DNA of 64,000 nucleotides from Streptomyces dioscori (GCF_003024195.1 NZ_KZ679049.1:268513-332512); one strand, 5' to 3'; shown: positions 10,201 through 17,044, numbered from the stretch's first letter. Translations and numbers: made by a program. The notes: generated from the letters alone by a model not told the origin.

Positions 10201-11361
10201 GTGCAGGTTGGGCGGCACGGTGCCGTTCTCCAGGCACAGGATTGCCTTGATGAGTCCGGCGATGCCGGCGGCGGCCTCGGCGTGACCGATGTTGGTCTTG
10301 ATGGAGCCGACCAGGCAGCGCTCGTCGTCGGCGCGGGGGCCGATCACGTCGGCGAGGGCCTGCAGTTCTACGGGGTCGCCGACGCTGGTGCCGGTGCCGT
10401 GGGCCTCGATGTAGTCGACGTCGGCGGGGTCGATGCCGGCGTTGGCGTAGGCGCGTACGAGCACGTCGCGCTGGCCTTCGACGGCGGGGGTGACGAGGTA
10501 GCCGGAGCTCTGGCCGTCGTTGCCGATGGCGGAGCCGCGGATGACGGCGCGGATGCGGTCGCCGTCGGCGAGGGCGGCCTTCAGCGGCTTGAGGATGACG
10601 GCGCCGATGCCGTCGCTGCGGACGAATCCGTCACCGGAGGCATCGCCGAACTTGCAGCGTCCGTCGCTGGCGAGCATCCCCGCGCCGGAGTAGACGACGC
10701 CTTCTTCGGGCAGCAGGACGATGTTCACGCCGCCGGCGATCGCCAGGTGGCATTCTCCCAGCCGGAGGGCCTGTACGGCGTTGTGCACGGCGACCAGGGC
10801 GGAGGAGCAGGCGGTGTCGACGGTGAAACTGGGCCCGCGCAGGTCGAAGGCGTAGGAGAGACGACCGGAGGTGATGGCGCGGGAGGCGGCGCCGGTCATC
10901 GCGTACAGGTCGAGCTGGTCACGCCGGTCGTACTGCAAGTGCCAGTAGTCGCCGCCGAGTTGTCCGATGAAGACGCCCGCGTCGGAGCCCGCGAGGCGGG
11001 CGGCGGACTGTCCGGCGTCTTCGAGTGCTTCGTAGGCGGTTTCCAGCAGCAGCCGCTGCTGGGGGTCCATGCGGTCGGCCTCGCGGGGAGAGACTCCGAA
11101 GAACTCCGCGTCGAAGGCGTCGATGTCACGCAGGAGGCCGCCCCACCGGCTGACGGTGCGCCCGGGCGTACGGGGGGCGGGGTCGTAGACCGCGTCGATG
11201 TCGTAGCGCTCGGAGGGTATTTCGGTGATGGCGTCGCGGCCCTCCAGGAGCATCTTCCACAGTTCCTGAGGGCTGGTGGCGTCGGCGAACCGGCCGGCCA
11301 TGCCGATGATGGCGATCGGTTCGCTGACAGGGTCTGCGGCAGGTGTGGGGTCGTGCGGCAT
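4258..11361 (-). CDS. Type I PKS: KS-AT-DH-ER-KR-ACP-ACP
   Basis: This single, fully reducing module has 2367 residues. The KS has Cys185 (DTACSS), His321 (EAHGTGT) and His360 (NIGH). The AT has Ser637 (GHSMGE) and the specificity motif FASH at 737-740, closer to methylmalonyl-type YASH than malonyl-type HAFH. The DH has His952 and Asp1123 (LLDASGH); the usual Gly of HxxxGxxxxP is Asp. The ER lies roughly at 1470-1780 with a 'HSATGGTGLAA' nucleotide loop. The KR starts near 1807 with TGGAGGIGG and Tyr1970. Two nearly identical ACPs have Ser2175 and Ser2320 (GMDSL). No thioesterase or docking domain is seen, so it probably acts iteratively and hands its chain to the downstream KAS III-like enzyme. 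The ATG at 11361 is preceded by GGAAGGA. Confidence 0.95.
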   Translation of the reverse strand: MPHDPTPAADPVSEPIAIIGMAGRFADATSPQELWKMLLEGRDAITEIPSERYDIDAVYDPAPRTPGRTVSRWGGLLRDIDAFDAEFFGVSPREADRMDPQQRLLLETAYEALEDAGQSAARLAGSDAGVFIGQLGGDYWHLQYDRRDQLDLYAMTGAASRAITSGRLSYAFDLRGPSFTVDTACSSALVAVHNAVQALRLGECHLAIAGGVNIVLLPEEGVVYSGAGMLASDGRCKFGDASGDGFVRSDGIGAVILKPLKAALADGDRIRAVIRGSAIGNDGQSSGYLVTPAVEGQRDVLVRAYANAGIDPADVDYIEAHGTGTSVGDPVELQALADVIGPRADDERCLVGSIKTNIGHAEAAAGIAGLIKAILCLENGTVPPNLHLNNPNPAVAWDELPLQIPTQATALPDRDRPHVAAVSSFGFSGTNAHLVLEAAPAPQAEAPHDQEPARTELLTLSALSPEALVDAARRMADHLTGDGAAQSLRDISHSAALRRTLHDARLAVPVDNHSEAADALRAFADGQDEPGLSYSDYTDPTSPPRIAFVFPGQGSQWVGMGRQLLNTEPVFHDVMRECDAAIRTETGWSVIDLLRFGDEDRFKELDVIQPTLWAMEIALAQLWRSWGVEPDVVIGHSMGESAAAYIAGSLSLTDAAAVICRRSRLAKRLSGRGTMAWVGLPAEEAARALAGYEDKVAVAAINSPTSTLLSGDGDALAKVLADLDTREVANRRVNVDFASHCPQMDALRDDLLAELAHLNPGPGTIPLHSTLLNEVIDGSAMNADYWVRNIRQPVDFVGAVRGQLALGDTVFIEVSPHPLLVNGIRETGRADGQEVTAVGSLRRQDDERGCLLTFAALLHTAGVPLDFDALTGPGSYVPLPTYPWQRTRHWIDPAPNAAEPSAPTPADAATPRPSTAAAASHPLLGTELAGEGTTRIWQGPLDLTRNAYLRDHRIQDTIILPGTAHLELVGAASRIVLGDGALSLADVHYHRALFLEESAPPPQVRVVATPAADGSLHCSIYSRDADTDSVDWTLHTEATARPLTAQAAAGAEPLDAIRGRCGEHQDAADFYPWNAERGNQWNGAFQGVAELWRTDGEVLAHLICPAELREGLEQHHFHPALLDASGHSMAAARPLTAPGEEGVFVLGGIDEVRFFGRPTASMHSHARLLPAPREDSFSADIDIRDDDGRLLAQMRGLRLQYLAGHAPAPLTPHHEDTTVTATEAVPPVPASGGQESWLHTLTWEAAPHQGSATARQPDGFWLVLTDSGPTGRSLIRELTWRGERVIAITAAAGRMAGAGERYRLDPANPDHYVDTLADIAREGTCRGVIHLWALDAQAGLDATATEIGRTQLLTGHSVLHLMRALDKHSLGHPPLWLITQLAQSTSPADTVRNPFQAPLWGLGRTLAAETPALSPRLVDLDRSPDSIPALADLLQKPDTEDQTALRDGQRLAARLRPAPAADDGPRNLSLPTPGVLDDLGLQPAARRPLGPDDVRIQVAHAGVNYRDVLLTLGMYPGQDDQPPTLGWECAGTVTETGSRVTDVAIGDEVIAFADGSLASEVVTRACLTAPKPARLTSAQAATLPASYLTAYHALHDLARIDRGDKILIHSATGGTGLAALNVARWKGARIYATAGSDAKRQLLAKLGVDRVADSRSLDFADTFRPAAGENGFDVILNTLAGEAIPANLSLMAPYGHYLELSKRDILDDNPLPLGAFARNLSFHAVDVVHMIQNAPERAGRILRAAAALVERGDLQPLPHTEFPAGQAADAFRFMAQSRHTGKIVLSFSHHTASNTQSAARTPAVAIHGEGTYLVTGGAGGIGGRLALWLADQGARHLLLTGRSPLPASGTPLPADHPHAAALAVLDELAERGVSVQYEAADVADHQAMQGLLTGRHRQGLPPVRGVFHAAGVIDYAPLSDMTPADLDTVLAAKVSGAWNLHRLLHDQEVDAFVLFSSGSAILSSPMLGGYAAGNAFLDALAHHRNAHGRPATVINWGFWDSVGMVARKEQQEERTLLPQGMSSFSPDDGFAVLGGILASGRLHTAVLRADWPAWARAYPTAATAPLLQHLTVTTRTAASGPAPVIAAPAPAVPTPVAVETPAPSKPAAKPAPAAATPKKARIPAPRSADTVQTPAAVAPSTELLESVKREVAVVMGLKPERLNVSRPLNRLGMDSLMAVELRNRIQREYQVKLPMVQLLKDGTITTVVQALAAELNSANPSASQPETAPAPTTPAAAAPAAPRVPAPAAVSPVPVQPEKTAAPQPKPELRAQPVEDDAAPVNGTDDTVLAFVKEAVAVVMGLRAERLNVSRPLNRLGMDSLMAVELRNRIEREYQVKLPMVQLLKDGTITTVVQALTAELNSANASA
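4271..4915 (-). repeat. Tandem ACP-coding direct repeat (offset 435 bp)
   Basis: Two copies of about 210 bp (near 4271-4485 and 4706-4915) encode the two ACPs. They are offset by exactly 435 bp (145 codons) and remain almost identical even at third positions over long stretches. This points to recent duplication or ongoing gene conversion. Confidence 0.9.
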
Positions 11362-11881
11362 GGGTGTCCTTCCGGGCATGGCGAAGCCGTTCACTGGAAC
11401 GCAGCACGTGTGGGACCCATTGCGTGCACGCGGCGAGCTGACGGCAGTGCCTGCTCGGTGGCGGGCGTGCACGCGAATGGTGTTCGAAGGTGGCGGGAGA
11501 GTCGGCTCCGTCTACGAGGACGGTGGCGCGGCGCATGGCGAGTGCGTCGTGCGGTCGATGAGCCGTGGCGGCTTGTCGGCGAAGCCACCGGTCTTCCAAC
11601 GTTGTTGCGGCACAGGGCAGTTGCCCGTTGCCGAACGCCCCCGTTGTTTCGACATGTATCGAGATTGGCTTGTGAAAGCATACTTCGCAACGCGCGACTC
11701 GGTGACGCTAGTCACACGCCGTAGATCTCTGGGTTCAGGTTGACATCCATCGAATCAGGAAAGATCCTGGAGTCTTGATTCGTCATTTGTCTATATAAGC
11801 GTCGGCGATCAACCGGCCGCGACAGCGGCGAACGGGCCGCCGCCGACGCCACGCAGAGACCCTCGACAGGAGTCGATCTCG
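11362..11881. promoter_or_regulatory. Divergent promoter region of the PKS operon and the Cys-Cys peptide operon
   Basis: This 520-base stretch carries no convincing gene. It contains a perfect TTGACA at 11740-11745 and a 7-bp inverted repeat, CGAATCA (11751-11757) and TGATTCG (11776-11782). ArsR-type sites often use such ATCA/TGAT half sites. A TATATAA-like box lies at 11792-11798 and a GTGAC/GTCAC dyad at 11702-11715. Spacings do not fit one canonical promoter, so the exact starts are uncertain. Control of both divergent operons by an arsenite-responsive ArsR is the natural guess. Confidence 0.55.
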
Positions 11882-12076
11882 TTGAGCGAACAGACCACCA
11901 GCTCGGGCCCGGGCCAGACCGGTCAGAACGCCGGGGCCGAGACCGGCGGCGCCTGCTGTGCGGGCATCGCCGATCTGCGTCGGCGGGCCGAACAGGCCGC
12001 AGCACTCCGCGCCGAGCGGACCGCTTCCGGCGCGGACGGCACCACACCGTCTCCCGCACCCTCCGGCGCCGCGTGA
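11882..12076 (+). CDS. Small Cys-Cys peptide upstream of the flavoprotein
   Basis: A 64-residue ORF with a TTG start has an RBS-like cAGGAG 9 bases upstream. The N-terminal 20 residues are Ser/Gly/Gln-rich, then comes 'GGACCAGIADLRRRAEQAAALRAERT' (a vicinal Cys pair before an amphipathic helix), then a Pro/Ser-rich tail. There is no signal peptide or TM. The gene ends 45 bases before the flavoprotein start and is probably co-transcribed with it. No family is recognised. A vicinal Cys pair in an arsenic locus suggests As(III) binding, but that is inference. Codon use and a good RBS support a real gene; the TTG start lowers confidence. Confidence 0.6.
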   Translation: MSEQTTSSGPGQTGQNAGAETGGACCAGIADLRRRAEQAAALRAERTASGADGTTPSPAPSGAA

Positions 12077-12121
12077 TGCCGCCGACCGCCTTAGTCCCCG
12101 CGTCTGAAAGGACACGACACC

Positions 12122-13585
12122 GTGGTTGACCACAGCCTCGACCAGCTCCCCGTCGCCGTGATCGGAGCGGGCCCGATCGGCCTGGCCGCCGCCGCGCACC
12201 TGGCCGAACGCAACGTCCCCTTCGTAGTGCTGGAAGCCGGAGACACCGCGGCGGCAGCAGTACGGTCCTGGTCCCACGTCCAGCTGTTCAGCCCCTGGGA
12301 ATACAACACCGACCCGGCCGCCCAGCGCCTGCTGGCCGAGGCCGGCTGGCAGGAGCCGGACGCCTCGGAGCTGCCGACCGGCGGAGACCTGGTCAAGCAG
12401 TACCTGCAGCCGCTGGCCGAACTGCCCGCCCTGGCCCCGCACATCCGCTACGGCGCGACCGTCACCGCTCTGAGCCGGCTGGGCATCGACCGGCTGCGCA
12501 CCGCCGGCCGCGAGCAGGCTCCCTTCGTCGTCCGCCTCGCCGACGGCGAGGAACTGCTGGCCCGTACGGTCATCGACGCCTCCGGCACCTGGCGCCAGCC
12601 CAACGCCGTCGGCGCCAACGGACTGCCCGCCCACGGCGAGCAGGACGCGGCCGCGTGGATCACCCACGGACTGCCCGACGTGTTCGGCGCGGACCGCGAT
12701 CAGCACGCCGGGCACCACACCGTCGTCGTCGGCGCCGGGCACTCGGCGGCCAACACCCTGCTGGCTCTGGCCGAGTTGGCGGACGCAGCGCCGGGTACCT
12801 CCATCACCTGGGCCATCCGCAGCGCCGACCCGTCCGCCTCGTTCGGCGGCGGCAGCGACGACGAGCTGCCCGCGCGCGGCGCGCTCGGTTCGGGACTGAA
12901 GATGCTGGTGGACACCGGCCGCGTCACCCTGGCGGCGAACTTCCGCACCCACAGCATCCGCCGCACGGGCGACAACCAGGTCGAGCTGATCTCCACCCAG
13001 GGCGGCGAACAGAGCATCACGGCCGACCGGATCGTGGCAGCCACCGGCTTCCGCCCGGACTACGGCATCAGCGACGAACTGCGCCTGGAACTGGACCCGA
13101 TCATGTCCGCGCCCCGTGCGCTGGCCCCGCTGATCGACCCCAACCAGCACTCCTGCGGCACCGTCACCCCGCACGGCTACCGCGAACTGGCCCACCCCGA
13201 GCCGGGCTACTACATCGTCGGCATGAAGAGCTACGGCCGCGCCCCCACCTTCCTCATGCTCACAGGCTACGAGCAGGTGCGTTCCATCGCCGCGGCACTG
13301 GCGGGAGACCTGGAGTCCGCCCAGTCGGTGGAACTGCAGCTGCCGGAGACCGGGGTGTGCTCGGTGACGGCCGGCGGCGAGGCGATCGCCCTGCGGCTGG
13401 GCCTGAGCAAGGAGGAGCACGAGCAGCTCCTGCACGTCACCGCCAAGTACCTGGGCACCTCGGCCACCGCGGCGGACGCGGTCCTGTCCGCGGCCACCGA
13501 ACTCGGCATCGACCACACGGCGGCACTCCAGCTGGCGGCCTACGCCGCCGACCAGTTCGACGCGCCCGGCGCCACCGGCTGCTGA
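12122..13585 (+). CDS. ArsO-like flavin-dependent monooxygenase
   Basis: This 487-residue protein is a two-dinucleotide-binding flavoprotein. An FAD-type GAGPIG lies at residues 15-20, an NAD(P)H-type GAGHSAA at 204-210, and an 'ATGF' element precedes the C-terminal lobe. This matches the flavin-binding monooxygenase group that includes ArsO of Streptomyces arsenic islands. Such enzymes oxygenate small metabolites with NADPH and O2; the ArsO substrate is not firmly established. A roughly 100-residue C-terminal extension ends in Cys. The GTG start at 12122 has AAAGGA 8 bases upstream. It follows the Cys-Cys peptide and diverges from the PKS operon, so a tailoring or arsenic-oxidation step in the same pathway is likely but inferred. 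Confidence 0.85.
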   Translation: MVDHSLDQLPVAVIGAGPIGLAAAAHLAERNVPFVVLEAGDTAAAAVRSWSHVQLFSPWEYNTDPAAQRLLAEAGWQEPDASELPTGGDLVKQYLQPLAELPALAPHIRYGATVTALSRLGIDRLRTAGREQAPFVVRLADGEELLARTVIDASGTWRQPNAVGANGLPAHGEQDAAAWITHGLPDVFGADRDQHAGHHTVVVGAGHSAANTLLALAELADAAPGTSITWAIRSADPSASFGGGSDDELPARGALGSGLKMLVDTGRVTLAANFRTHSIRRTGDNQVELISTQGGEQSITADRIVAATGFRPDYGISDELRLELDPIMSAPRALAPLIDPNQHSCGTVTPHGYRELAHPEPGYYIVGMKSYGRAPTFLMLTGYEQVRSIAAALAGDLESAQSVELQLPETGVCSVTAGGEAIALRLGLSKEEHEQLLHVTAKYLGTSATAADAVLSAATELGIDHTAALQLAAYAADQFDAPGATGC

Positions 13586-13591
13586 CAGCAC

Positions 13592-13651
13592 GCCCCGGGG
13601 CCGTCTGCTCCCTCACGCCAACAAGCGCGAAGGAACAGACGGCCCCGGGGC
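13592..13651. terminator. 16-bp bidirectional terminator
   Basis: Perfect 16-bp arms (13592-13607 and 13636-13651), very GC-rich, lie between the convergent flavoprotein and SDR genes. The position fits termination of both transcripts. Confidence 0.8.
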
Positions 13652-13674
13652 CGTTCGCCAGGAGACGCGACCCG

Positions 13675-14442
13675 TCAGGAGACGCGGTGCACCTTGTGCT
13701 GGGCCGCCTGCGCCCGCGGGCGCACCACCAGCAGGTCGATGTTGACGTGCGAGGGCCGGGTCACCGCAAAGGCCACCACATCGGCGACGTCCCCGGCGAC
13801 CAGCGGGAAGGGCACCCCCGCATAGACGGCATCGGCCTTCTCGCTGCTGCCGCGGTAGCGGTTGAGGGAGAACTCCTCGGTGTGCACCATGCCGGGTGCG
13901 ATCTCGATGACCCGCAACGGCTGACCGCACACCTCCAGGCGCAGTGTCTCCGCCAGCACGTGGGCTCCGTGCTTGGCGGCGCTGTAACCGCCGCCGCCCT
14001 CGTAATTGGTGAAGGAGGCGGTGGAGGTCAGTACGACGACCACGCCGTCGCCGCTGGCGACCAGCAGGGGCAGCAGCGACTGGGTCATGTGGAGCGCACC
14101 GACGACGTTCACGTCGTACATGCGCTGCCAGTCAGCCGGATCAGCCTGGGCGATCTCCTCGGTCCCGTACGCGCCGCCCGCGATGTTGACCAGCACGTCA
14201 CAGGATTCGAGCTGTCCGGCGAACGCGGTCACGGCCTCGCGGTCGGTCACGTCGAGCGGATGGACCTTCGCCGTCCCGCCGTCGGAGTGCACCTGCTTGG
14301 CAACGGCTTCCAGCCGGTCCGCTCTGCGCGCCGTGAGCACCACGGTGTAGCCCTGGCGGGCCAGTTCCCGCGCGGTGGCCGCGCCGATGCCGCTGCTTGC
14401 TCCGGTGATCACAGCCGTACGCGACTGAGTGGGCTCTGCCAT
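13675..14442 (-). CDS. Short-chain dehydrogenase/reductase
   Basis: This 255-residue classical SDR has the cofactor loop TGASSGIG at residues 13-20, an 'NIAGGAYGT' NAG-type segment, the catalytic serine in 'LTSTASF' and the YSAAK tyrosine/lysine pair. It is a soluble NADP(H) oxidoreductase; the substrate is unknown. The start is the ATG at 14440-14442, preceded on the coding strand by GGGGGACC. It is divergent from arsR at 14527, with ArsR-like dyads between them, so it is probably under arsenite control. It could reduce the aldehyde formed by the decarboxylase or a polyketide carbonyl; both are inference. Confidence 0.85.
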   Translation of the reverse strand: MAEPTQSRTAVITGASSGIGAATARELARQGYTVVLTARRADRLEAVAKQVHSDGGTAKVHPLDVTDREAVTAFAGQLESCDVLVNIAGGAYGTEEIAQADPADWQRMYDVNVVGALHMTQSLLPLLVASGDGVVVVLTSTASFTNYEGGGGYSAAKHGAHVLAETLRLEVCGQPLRVIEIAPGMVHTEEFSLNRYRGSSEKADAVYAGVPFPLVAGDVADVVAFAVTRPSHVNIDLLVVRPRAQAAQHKVHRVS

Positions 14443-14463
14443 CAAACGGTCCCCCACACCCTT

Positions 14464-14519
14464 GATTAGACGGTTATCTAAACAGGTGATCTTGGCATCC
14501 TGTTGAACGAGTGTCAACA
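14464..14519. promoter_or_regulatory. Putative ArsR operators between SDR and arsR
   Basis: TTAGA (14466-14470) and TCTAA (14477-14481) form one dyad. TGTTGA (14501-14506) and TCAACA (14514-14519) form a second, with perfect 6-bp arms. The second dyad ends 7 bases before the arsR ATG at 14527, where no clear Shine-Dalgarno is seen. Confidence 0.55.
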
Positions 14520-14526
14520 TAGACGC

Positions 14527-14898
14527 ATGTCGAAGCTTCAGGAGAAGGTGGCCGCGCTCCCGGCCGAGCGGTGCTGCCCAGCCCTGACCGAGAGGGAACT
14601 CACGGCGGAAGAGGCCGAACTCACCGCCGCCATGTTCAAAGCCCTGGGCGACCCGGTGCGGCTGCGCCTGTTCTCCAAGGTGGCTTCGCACCCGGACAGT
14701 GAGGCCTGCGTCTGCGACATCGCCGACGTCGGCGTCTCACAGCCGACCGTCTCCCACCACCTGAAGAAGCTCAAGGAGGCAGGCCTGCTGACCTCCGAGC
14801 GGCGCGGAACGTGGGTCTACTACCGGGTCGAGCCGTCGGTGCTGGCCGCCATGGGGCATCTGCTGACGCCGACGCCTGCGTCCGCCCAGGTGGCCTGA
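14527..14898 (+). CDS. arsR: ArsR-family arsenite-responsive repressor
   Basis: This 123-residue winged-helix ArsR/SmtB protein has the DNA-recognition segment 'SQPTVSHHLKKLKEAGL' followed by a beta hairpin ('SERRGTWVYYRV'). The As(III)-type site Cys61-Val-Cys63-Asp lies on the helix before the recognition helix, like the ELCVCDL motif of plasmid ArsR. A further Cys16-Cys17 pair sits near the N-terminus. Binding of trivalent arsenic should release DNA. It is divergent from the SDR, and its start ATG lies 7 bases past a dyad, so autoregulation is likely. An alternative TTG start at 14503 would fall inside that dyad and is less likely. Confidence 0.93.
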   Translation: MSKLQEKVAALPAERCCPALTERELTAEEAELTAAMFKALGDPVRLRLFSKVASHPDSEACVCDIADVGVSQPTVSHHLKKLKEAGLLTSERRGTWVYYRVEPSVLAAMGHLLTPTPASAQVA

Positions 14899-15032
14899 CT
14901 CTCCTCACCCGCCACCCCGGCAGTACCTGCAACCTCGGCGACCGGTGCCGCGCCTCGCAGACCCTTTCGCCGACGATCCGGCGCGTCATCCGCCGCGACT
15001 GTGCACAAGCTCGACAGCAGGCGCTGGGCGAC

Positions 15033-15064
15033 TTGCCCTTCCAGTCGGGTCGAAGGTTTACCGT
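15033..15064 (+). promoter_or_regulatory. MerR-type promoter with long spacer
   Basis: TTGCCC (15033-15038) and TACCGT (15059-15064) are 20 bases apart, the long spacing typical of MerR-activated promoters. CCTTC (15037-15041) and GAAGG (15052-15056) form the dyad between them. Transcription would start near 15071-15072, on or next to the merR ATG, suggesting a leaderless mRNA. Confidence 0.6.
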
Positions 15065-15071
15065 CGGCCGT

Positions 15072-15845
15072 ATGGCGACCTACCGCATCTCGCAGCTGGC
15101 CGAGCGCTCCGGTGTACCAGCGACGACGCTTCGCTACTACGAGGGCGCCGGTCTGCTGTCTGCAGATCGGACTCCGGCCGGCTATCGGGTGTACGGCGAG
15201 GCGGCGGTCGAGCGGCTGGGGGTCATCGGTGCGGCCAAGCACTTGGGGCTGCGGCTGGAGGAGATCGTCGAGCTGCTCGCGGTATGGGAGGCCGGTACCT
15301 GCAGTGAGGTGAAGGCCGATCTGCGACCGCGTATCTGTGCACGTCTGACCGACGCCGAGGCCCGTGCCGCCGAGTTGGCCGCGTTCACTGCCTCACTGCA
15401 CACGGCCCTGGAACGCTTGGACGCATTGCCCGACCGCGCGAGCCCCTGTGATCCGCAATGCGGCTTCCTCTCGCCCGTGGCGTCCGGCAGCAGCCGTCCA
15501 CCGGTGGATGTAGTGCTCTCTCCCAGTCGTCAGGCTGCCGAGTCCGAGGCTTGGCGCACGGCGCCGGTGGCCTGTTCCCTGATCGGCGAGGGCCTGGCCG
15601 AACGGACCGTGCAGTGGCGCGAGGCGGTCGACGGTGCCGTGCGGGCCGCGGTGCCGGACGGGCTGCGGCTGACGTTGCCCGTCGAGCGGACCTCGCGGAT
15701 CGCGGAACTGGCCGCGGCCGAGCAGCAGTGCTGCGCGTTCTTCGACTTCCGTCTCCACCTCGACGGCCCTCACCTGCACCTGGAGGTCCGTGCGTCCGCC
15801 GAGGGGACAGGCCTGCTCAACGACCTGTTCGGCACGGCCGCCTGA
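15072..15845 (+). CDS. MerR-family metal-responsive regulator with C-terminal extension
   Basis: This 257-residue protein has an N-terminal MerR HTH ('[25 protein letters not shown]') followed by the coiled dimer helix. Cysteines at 77, 89, 126 and 130 (CDPQC) sit where MerR metal sensors bind their ligand. An extra domain of about 120 residues with Cys168 and a Cys220-Cys221 pair follows, ending in a beta-rich segment; it is not part of standard MerR. The metal is uncertain (Hg, As or similar). The long-spacer promoter at 15033-15064 fits autoregulation. It probably also drives the YnfA-like gene 55 bases downstream. Confidence 0.85.
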   Translation: MATYRISQLAERSGVPATTLRYYEGAGLLSADRTPAGYRVYGEAAVERLGVIGAAKHLGLRLEEIVELLAVWEAGTCSEVKADLRPRICARLTDAEARAAELAAFTASLHTALERLDALPDRASPCDPQCGFLSPVASGSSRPPVDVVLSPSRQAAESEAWRTAPVACSLIGEGLAERTVQWREAVDGAVRAAVPDGLRLTLPVERTSRIAELAAAEQQCCAFFDFRLHLDGPHLHLEVRASAEGTGLLNDLFGTAA

Positions 15846-15900
15846 CCGTGTTGCCTCTGCCAGTTCCTGTTCGTTTCCCCTGCTCCGGAAAGTCTCCGCC

Positions 15901-16236
15901 GTGCTCGTCGCCCGTTCCATCGCCCTGTTCGTCGTCGCCGCGCTGTTCGAGATCGGAGGCGCCTGGCTTATCTGGCAGGGCATCCGCGAGCACAAGGGCT
16001 GGATCTGGATCGGGGCCGGCGTCATCGCGCTCGGCCTGTACGGGGTGGTGGCCACCTTCCAGTCCGATGACAACTTCGGCCGGATCCTCGCCGCGTACGG
16101 TGGCATCTTCGTCGCCGGTTCGATCGCCTGGGGCATGGCCGCCGACGGCTACCGCCCCGACCGCTTCGACATCATCGGCGCACTGGTCTGCCTCGCCGGG
16201 ATGGCGGTCATCATGTACGCCCCGCGCGGCCACTGA
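15901..16236 (+). CDS. YnfA/UPF0060-family membrane protein
   Basis: This 111-residue protein with four predicted TM helices matches the small UPF0060 (YnfA) family in length and motifs ('[13 protein letters not shown]', '[14 protein letters not shown]', '[15 protein letters not shown]'). YnfA is an SMR-like membrane protein with efflux functions proposed for some members. The GTG at 15901 has GGAAAG 8 bases upstream. It follows the MerR regulator and ends 13 bases from the convergent permease gene. Confidence 0.88.
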   Translation: MLVARSIALFVVAALFEIGGAWLIWQGIREHKGWIWIGAGVIALGLYGVVATFQSDDNFGRILAAYGGIFVAGSIAWGMAADGYRPDRFDIIGALVCLAGMAVIMYAPRGH

Positions 16237-16249
16237 ATCGCCGCACAAA

Positions 16250-17044
16250 TCAGAGCAGGGCCTGGGCTGCGTACAGCGCGCCCAGGGCAGCGGCGAGGGT
16301 GCCGAGCAGGAGCCGGAGCGCGGTTTCGGGCAGGTGCGGCTGGAGACGGGCACCGAGGTAGCCGCCGACCAGTCCGCCTGCGCCGTAGGCCACGCCCAGC
16401 AGCCAGTCGGGGGCGACGGGCCCTGGACTGACCAGGGCCAGCACGGCGTAGGCGGCGGCCCCGGCGAGAGAGGTGGTGAAGGTCGCGGCAAGGGTGGCCG
16501 GTGCGATACGGGCCATGGGCATACCGCGCGCAGCGAGGATGGGGCCGAGCAGGGAACCGCCACCGATTCCGTAAACCCCACCGACCATTCCGACCGTGAG
16601 AGCGAGGGCGGCGAGAGCGGGCGCCGACGGCCCGTGCGCATTGGACCGTACGCAGGTGGGGTGCAGGGTGCGCAGGCACAGCCAAGTGCCGAGCGGCAGG
16701 AGGAAGGCGGCGACCAGGACGCGGAAGACGCCAGGGCCGGGGAGGGCGAAGACGCGGACGGCTGCGCCGGCGATGACGCCGGGCAGTGTCCAGGCGACAA
16801 GGCGCCGGGCCAGGGGGCCGCGCAGAGCGCCGTCGCGGCGGTAGCGCCACAGTGCGCCGGGCCCGGCCACCACGTTGAACAGCAGGTTTGTCGGTGTAAC
16901 CGCGGGGCTCGGCACGCTGAGGACGCTGAGCTGGACGGGTAGCAGGAAGACCGCTCCGGACACGCCGACCGGAGCGGTCACCGTCGAGATCAGCAGGCCG
17001 GCCGCGAACCCAGCCCAGATCGTCCACTCCACCGCTGCCCCCAC
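16250..17044 (-). CDS. TauE/SafE-family permease
   Basis: This 264-residue polytopic protein has two repeated halves, each with a Gly/Pro-rich TM pattern ('SGAVFLLPVQLSVLSV..PAVTPTNLLFN' and 'GGVYGIGGGSLLGPIL'), typical of TauE/SafE (former DUF81) anion exporters. The family moves sulfite, sulfoacetate or other organic anions. In this setting an arsonate or sulfonate substrate is possible but unproven. It is convergent with the YnfA-like gene and followed upstream by the cation transporter pair. Confidence 0.85.
   Translation of the reverse strand: MGAAVEWTIWAGFAAGLLISTVTAPVGVSGAVFLLPVQLSVLSVPSPAVTPTNLLFNVVAGPGALWRYRRDGALRGPLARRLVAWTLPGVIAGAAVRVFALPGPGVFRVLVAAFLLPLGTWLCLRTLHPTCVRSNAHGPSAPALAALALTVGMVGGVYGIGGGSLLGPILAARGMPMARIAPATLAATFTTSLAGAAAYAVLALVSPGPVAPDWLLGVAYGAGGLVGGYLGARLQPHLPETALRLLLGTLAAALGALYAAQALL

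Noticed and set aside
8467-11724. 1085-codon plus-strand ORF opposite the PKS
   Set aside because: Gly/Val/Asp-rich product with no domains. It mirrors the PKS codon bias and is a high-GC shadow.
11882-12076. Cys-Cys peptide as a RiPP precursor
   Set aside because: No modifying enzyme, leader motif or Cys/Ser/Thr-rich core is seen. It fits better as a small binding or accessory protein.
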